Shown here in pieces: positions 60,929 through 64,000 of a stretch of 64,000 nucleotides of DNA. The stretch is from Paenibacillus sp. FSL K6-1096. GTDB lineage: Bacteria; Bacillota; Bacilli; Paenibacillales; Paenibacillaceae. A program made the translations under genes and the position numbers. Each line of letters begins with the position of its first letter. The stretch's first letter is position 1. Below the pieces are notes generated by a model. That model ran no database searches. It saw nothing but the letters and a program-made list of their open reading frames with translations, and was not told the DNA's origin. The stretch lies in assembly GCF_037977055.1 (NCBI RefSeq), contig NZ_CP150274.1, positions 5,394,001 to 5,458,000 of the forward strand, read 5' to 3'.

Positions 60929-61903
60929 ATGAGTACCAATAGAGAATATAACAATCCGCTGATTGAGCAGCGCGCCGATCCATGGGTATACAAGCATACT
61001 GACGGCTATTATTATTTCACGGCTTCTGTGCCGGAATATGACCGGATTGAAGTGCGCAGAGCTACAAGTATAGAAGGCTTAAGCGAAGCTGAACCGGTGG
61101 TCGTCTGGCGCAAATACGAGAGCGGTCCGCTCAGCGCCAACATCTGGGCACCTGAAATTCATTATATAAACGGCAAATGGTACATCTATTTCGCCGCCGC
61201 GCGGACTACGGAGACGAAGGAGGGGCTGTTCGACCACCGCATGTATGTGCTGGAGAACGCTTCGGCGAACCCGCTGGAAGGCCGGTGGACAGAGAAGGGC
61301 CAGATGAAGACGGCTTGGGAATCCTTCGCCCTGGATGCCACCACCTTCGAGCATAAGGGTATACACTATTATGTATGGGCGCAAAAGGACCCTGATATCG
61401 ACGGGAACTCCAACCTGTATATCTCGGCCATGGCAAATGGCTGGACGCTCACCGGTCCGCAGACGATGATTGCTACCCCCGAATATCCGTGGGAGGTGAT
61501 CGGCTTCAAGGTGAATGAAGGCGCTGCGGTGCTGAAGCGGGGCGGGCGGATTTTCATGACCTTCTCGGCCAGCGCCACCGACCATAATTATTGTATGGGA
61601 CTGCTCACTGCCGATGAGGACAGCGACCTGCTGGACGCGGCCTCCTGGACCAAGCATCCCGAGCCGGTCTTCCAGACCTGTGAGGAGAACGGGCAATACG
61701 GCCCGGGGCATAACAGCTTCACGGTGGATGAGCACGGCCGGGATGTGCTGATCTATCACGCCCGCAATTATAAGGAGATCGAGGGAGATCCGCTCTATGA
61801 CCCGAACCGCCATACCCGGGCCCAGCGCCTGCACTGGAAAGAAGACGGGACGCCGGACTTCGGGGTGCCGGTGAAGGATGGCCGGGACAGGTCAGATCAT
61901 TAA
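60929..61903 (+). CDS. Glycoside hydrolase family 43 enzyme
   Basis: The 324-residue five-bladed propeller enzyme has catalytic base Asp in the opening QRADPWVYKHTDGYYYF (about residue 17). A second acid lies in FALDATTFEHKGIHYYVWA (about 134), and the general acid Glu in PWEVIGFKVNEGAAVLKRGG. IWAPEIHYINGKWYIYF is also characteristic. It has no signal peptide and acts in the cytoplasm on imported arabino- or xylo-oligosaccharides as an arabinofuranosidase or beta-xylosidase. AGAAGGAGA precedes the ATG. It is the last gene of the operon. Confidence 0.9.
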   Translation: MSTNREYNNPLIEQRADPWVYKHTDGYYYFTASVPEYDRIEVRRATSIEGLSEAEPVVVWRKYESGPLSANIWAPEIHYINGKWYIYFAAARTTETKEGLFDHRMYVLENASANPLEGRWTEKGQMKTAWESFALDATTFEHKGIHYYVWAQKDPDIDGNSNLYISAMANGWTLTGPQTMIATPEYPWEVIGFKVNEGAAVLKRGGRIFMTFSASATDHNYCMGLLTADEDSDLLDAASWTKHPEPVFQTCEENGQYGPGHNSFTVDEHGRDVLIYHARNYKEIEGDPLYDPNRHTRAQRLHWKEDGTPDFGVPVKDGRDRSDH

Positions 61904-61929
61904 TTAGTTTATAGAAATTAAACCGATAT

Positions 61930-61976
61930 AGAGGTAGTCCGGGATAATGATTGTGTCCTGGGCTGCCTCTTTTTTG
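61930..61976 (+). terminator. Terminator of the GH43 operon
   Basis: AGAGGTAGTCCGGGA (61930-61944) pairs with TCCTGGGCTGCCTCT (61956-61970), followed by a T-run. Confidence 0.88.
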
Positions 61977-62142
61977 ATAGAATTTATATGTTTTGGGGTC
62001 CCTGCAAAGTACCTGAGTTATCACCTACGCTAAAGCTCCACTTTGTGGGGTTATTTTGCGGCGGTGTCACATCAGGACAAGGCTCATGCGTAGTACAGAA
62101 TATAAAGAGGTCACAAGAGACTTCAGGGGAAGGGGTGAGAAA

Positions 62143-62745
62143 ATGGATGAGATAGACCTGGACCTGCAGCAGATGATCCCGGATATCCTCAATGGCAATA
62201 CAGCCCGGTTTGAACAGATTATGCAACGGTATCAGAGGCGGATTTTCTCGTATTGCTACCACATGTTAGGTCAATATACAGAAGCGGAGGACTGTACGCA
62301 GGAGGTATTCCTTAAGACCTTCCGCAAGCTGGACCAATACAACCCGGAGAGGCCGTTTGAAGCCTGGTTGTACGCTATAGCCTCTAATTGCTGTATCGAC
62401 ATGATCCGCAAGCGAAGGTTAAGCAAATATCTTCCGATCCTGTACCGGAGCGATGAACATCACCGGCCTGTAGATCAAGCCATTGAGGATACCTATTACA
62501 ATGAGCATGTGCTGCGGGCGATGTCCAAATTGACACCGGAGGAACGAAGTCTGCTGATTCTGCGCTGTGTGGAGGATAAGGATTATAAGGAAATTGCAGA
62601 AATTATGCAGCAAAACAGCAGCAGTCTCCGCAAGAAATTTGAACGCACGGCTGCCAAATTCAGAAAGTATCATGCTCATATTCCAGGAGGGCGATCGGAT
62701 GGATCACGACAACCGCAATCAAGACCTCAGAACCATATTTCATAA
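62143..62745 (+). CDS. ECF-type RNA polymerase sigma factor
   Basis: The 200-residue extracytoplasmic-function sigma factor has region 2 with YTEAEDCTQEVFLKTFRKLD and FEAWLYAIASNCCIDMIRKRR (about residues 45-90). Region 4 has LTPEERSLLILRCVEDKDYKEIAEIM (about 127-152). A frame extends back to 62056, but AAGGGGTG lies before ATG 62143, where the family N-terminus starts. The last 47 bases overlap the next gene, a membrane protein that is probably its anti-sigma factor. The target genes and the stress signal are unknown. A GCTCCAC/GTGGGGT hairpin lies in the gap upstream (about 62034-62050). Confidence 0.9.
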   Translation: MDEIDLDLQQMIPDILNGNTARFEQIMQRYQRRIFSYCYHMLGQYTEAEDCTQEVFLKTFRKLDQYNPERPFEAWLYAIASNCCIDMIRKRRLSKYLPILYRSDEHHRPVDQAIEDTYYNEHVLRAMSKLTPEERSLLILRCVEDKDYKEIAEIMQQNSSSLRKKFERTAAKFRKYHAHIPGGRSDGSRQPQSRPQNHIS

Positions 62746-63631
62746 CATCAAAGTTCCTGAGGCAGATGTAACAAAAGCAGTGATGAACCTATTGGAGGAT
62801 AAGCAAATGAATAAACGTGTACCTTTTTTTACTAAATATAAGCTCAGTACTTTTGCGGTATTGGCATCCTTATTGTTAGCCTCATCGGCCTTTGCAGCTA
62901 CGCAGCTAATTACATTGACGAATGGCAAAGGGGATGTGGTCTATGAAGAAAAGAAATTCGAGAAGTCAGTAATTCCGGATAATACGAAGGATAAGCAGCT
63001 GCGCAGTTTGAAGGCACACGGTCTGGCCTATGACTTGCTGCAGCCGGGGCAAGCAGCAGCCTTCTATATGGCAGGAGATGATGCTGAAGGCGAGCTTTAT
63101 ATCAGGAAAGGCCCAGGCTTCGGGTTCACGGATGCAGCTTCACTTCGCGGTGAGCTGAAGCAGTCCGGCGCGCTTATTTTGGATACATTGCAGGACAAAT
63201 ATGATTTTGCAACAGGTTCATTGACGTATAATTCGGACCCGCTCACAGAGCAGAATGAAGCTGCATTGACCGCACAATTGGCACAAGAAGCCCGGAATTC
63301 TAAAGAAGGATACGCTATGAAAAGGCTTAATGTGTCTAAAGAGGGCTGGAGTATGATCCTCACGTATAAGGGAGAAGGGCAAACCATTCTTGTACAGCCG
63401 ATGCGATTGAATGAGAAACTAACGATCCATCTTCCTGAGGAATCGTCGGCAGAGACCATTAGTGTTGATGGTGTAGAAATGCTGTATTCCTTATATTCAA
63501 GCGGAAGTCAAGGTATCCGGTTCATTCACAATATTCCCGGCAGCGAATACCACATCGTCTATTATATTGAGGCTACAAAGGGGGTTGCCAAGGAGGAATT
63601 GCTTGCGATTGCCAAGGCTTATTTGCAGTAA
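62699..63631 (+). CDS. Putative anti-sigma factor, single-pass membrane protein
   Basis: The 310-residue protein starts within the sigma gene, with AGGAGG eight bases before ATG 62699. The first 45 residues are cytoplasmic and amphipathic (DLRTIFHNIKVPEADVTKAV), suited to hold a sigma factor. One membrane helix follows at about residues 50-67 (LSTFAVLASLLLASSAFAA), then about 240 extracellular residues that could be a sensor. The zinc motif of ZAS-type anti-sigma factors is absent. The role is inferred from the gene pair and topology, not from a recognised domain. Confidence 0.72.
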   Translation: MDHDNRNQDLRTIFHNIKVPEADVTKAVMNLLEDKQMNKRVPFFTKYKLSTFAVLASLLLASSAFAATQLITLTNGKGDVVYEEKKFEKSVIPDNTKDKQLRSLKAHGLAYDLLQPGQAAAFYMAGDDAEGELYIRKGPGFGFTDAASLRGELKQSGALILDTLQDKYDFATGSLTYNSDPLTEQNEAALTAQLAQEARNSKEGYAMKRLNVSKEGWSMILTYKGEGQTILVQPMRLNEKLTIHLPEESSAETISVDGVEMLYSLYSSGSQGIRFIHNIPGSEYHIVYYIEATKGVAKEELLAIAKAYLQ

Positions 63632-63657
63632 TCAGCGGATAAAAAACTATAAACTTG

Positions 63658-63698
63658 AAGTCTTTAGCCCCACCAGCAGCGTGGGGCTAAAGACTTTT
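63658..63698. terminator. Bidirectional terminator at the sigma unit end
   Basis: AAGTCTTTAGCCCCAC (63658-63673) and GTGGGGCTAAAGACTTTT (63681-63698) form a 15-bp stem with flanking A and T runs, suited to both convergent transcripts. Confidence 0.9.
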
Positions 63699-63704
63699 AA
63701 TGTT

Positions 63705-64000
63705 TTATTTGCCCCCTACAGGGACCTGAATGGTTTCTCTATAGAACTTGATATAGTGGAAACCGTCCATTTGCAGGGATTGAGGCTGCTCGTCTGTCGG
63801 GAAGGAATACGTTCTCTCCCACAGGATATTGCCGTTCTTAAGGTCCCATTGCCTTGAATCGGAGATAGAGGATACAGGTACGGTCTTTCCTCCAGCCTGA
63901 ACCGCTAAATTATCCTTGTCCAGTATCGTGAATTGCTTGCCGGCAATCACAACATCATAGCCGCTCTTGGTACGGGTGACACTGCGAATCCAGAGCTTCT
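63705..64000 (-). CDS. Hypothetical protein, 5' part outside window
   Basis: A minus-strand frame with its stop at 63705 remains open to the window edge, giving the last 98 residues of a protein. No start codon needs to be assumed inside; the GTG at 63950 is an internal codon. The visible end contains SGYDVVIAGKQFTILDKDNLAV, WDLKNGNILWERTYSFP and YIKFYRETIQVPVGGK, alternating beta-like strands without membrane helices. I do not recognise the family. It is convergent with the sigma/anti-sigma unit and shares the terminator at 63658-63698. Confidence 0.6.
   Translation of the reverse strand, partial: KLWIRSVTRTKSGYDVVIAGKQFTILDKDNLAVQAGGKTVPVSSISDSRQWDLKNGNILWERTYSFPTDEQPQSLQMDGFHYIKFYRETIQVPVGGK

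Noticed and set aside
1-64000. tRNA, rRNA, prophage, plasmid origin or toxin-antitoxin loci
   Set aside because: I looked for cloverleaf-like clusters, rRNA-conserved stretches, integrase or phage genes and paired small toxin genes and saw none that I could support.

Overview
The window looks like a chromosomal segment of a spore-forming Firmicute close to Paenibacillus. The GC content is high for a Bacillus relative. It carries spoVAC-AD-AE, the yqeG-yqeM block in Bacillus order, strong purine-rich ribosome binding sites with many TTG/GTG starts, one-piece membrane-sensor AraC regulators, and sugar ABC operons that have a lipoprotein and two permeases but no ATPase. No rRNA, tRNA, phage or intact insertion sequence was seen. 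The genus is an inference from gene content.

Layout. 1-2.0 kb: a cut-off zinc-ribbon gene, a GrpB-family gene and an alpha/beta hydrolase, all on the minus strand. 2.2-11.8 kb: a myo-inositol catabolic locus in two units, iolG-iolB-lacI and iolC-iolA-iolD-iolE. Each unit has a TTGNNN-17-TATACT promoter followed by the same 16-bp palindrome, the likely operator of the LacI-type regulator encoded between them. 12.4-21.4 kb: a membrane-bound AraC-type sensor-regulator followed by an LplABC-like sugar import operon with a TIM-barrel protein and a large unassigned protein. 21.5-28.2 kb: TetR with a divergent flavin disulfide reductase, a DUF5680-like protein, LysR with a divergent CynX/NimT-type exporter, a His/Gly-rich membrane peptide and an AraC regulator. 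28.3-29.1 kb: an AT-richer patch with a transposase remnant and a lipoprotein. 29.3-33.6 kb: a GH3 glycosidase, a guanidine-I (ykkC) riboswitch ahead of a paired SMR exporter, and an aldo/keto reductase. 34.1-39.5 kb: a complete mannitol PTS operon, mtlA-mtlR-mtlF-mtlD. 39.6-43.0 kb: an M42 peptidase (minus strand), then a 58-codon Arg-rich membrane peptide and spoVAC-AD-AE. 43.1-49.5 kb: a chemoreceptor with a sigma-D type promoter, then MoxR, DUF58 and transglutaminase genes. 49.6-55.8 kb: yqeG-yqeH-aroE-yhbY-nadD-yqeK-rsfS-cvfB-yqeM. 56.0-61.9 kb: a two-helix peptide, an ArsR-type regulator with an unrecognised sensor half, and a second sugar ABC operon ending in a GH43 enzyme. 62.1-64 kb: an ECF sigma factor with an overlapping putative anti-sigma gene, and a cut-off gene on the minus strand.

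The common theme is uptake and breakdown of plant-type carbon sources (inositol, mannitol, glycosides, arabinan or xylan fragments), each unit with its own local regulator. This sits beside conserved housekeeping and sporulation blocks.

The most unusual content is between genes. Three unrelated repeat families (around 5.5-6.0 and 33.7 kb; 11.96-12.13 kb; 12.18-12.31 kb) form tandem arrays with the same 51-bp period. The arrays and one solitary core copy lie just downstream of terminator-like hairpins and ahead of the next gene. A second, dispersed hairpin element occurs three times, and iolC has a 120-nt leader containing no G at all.
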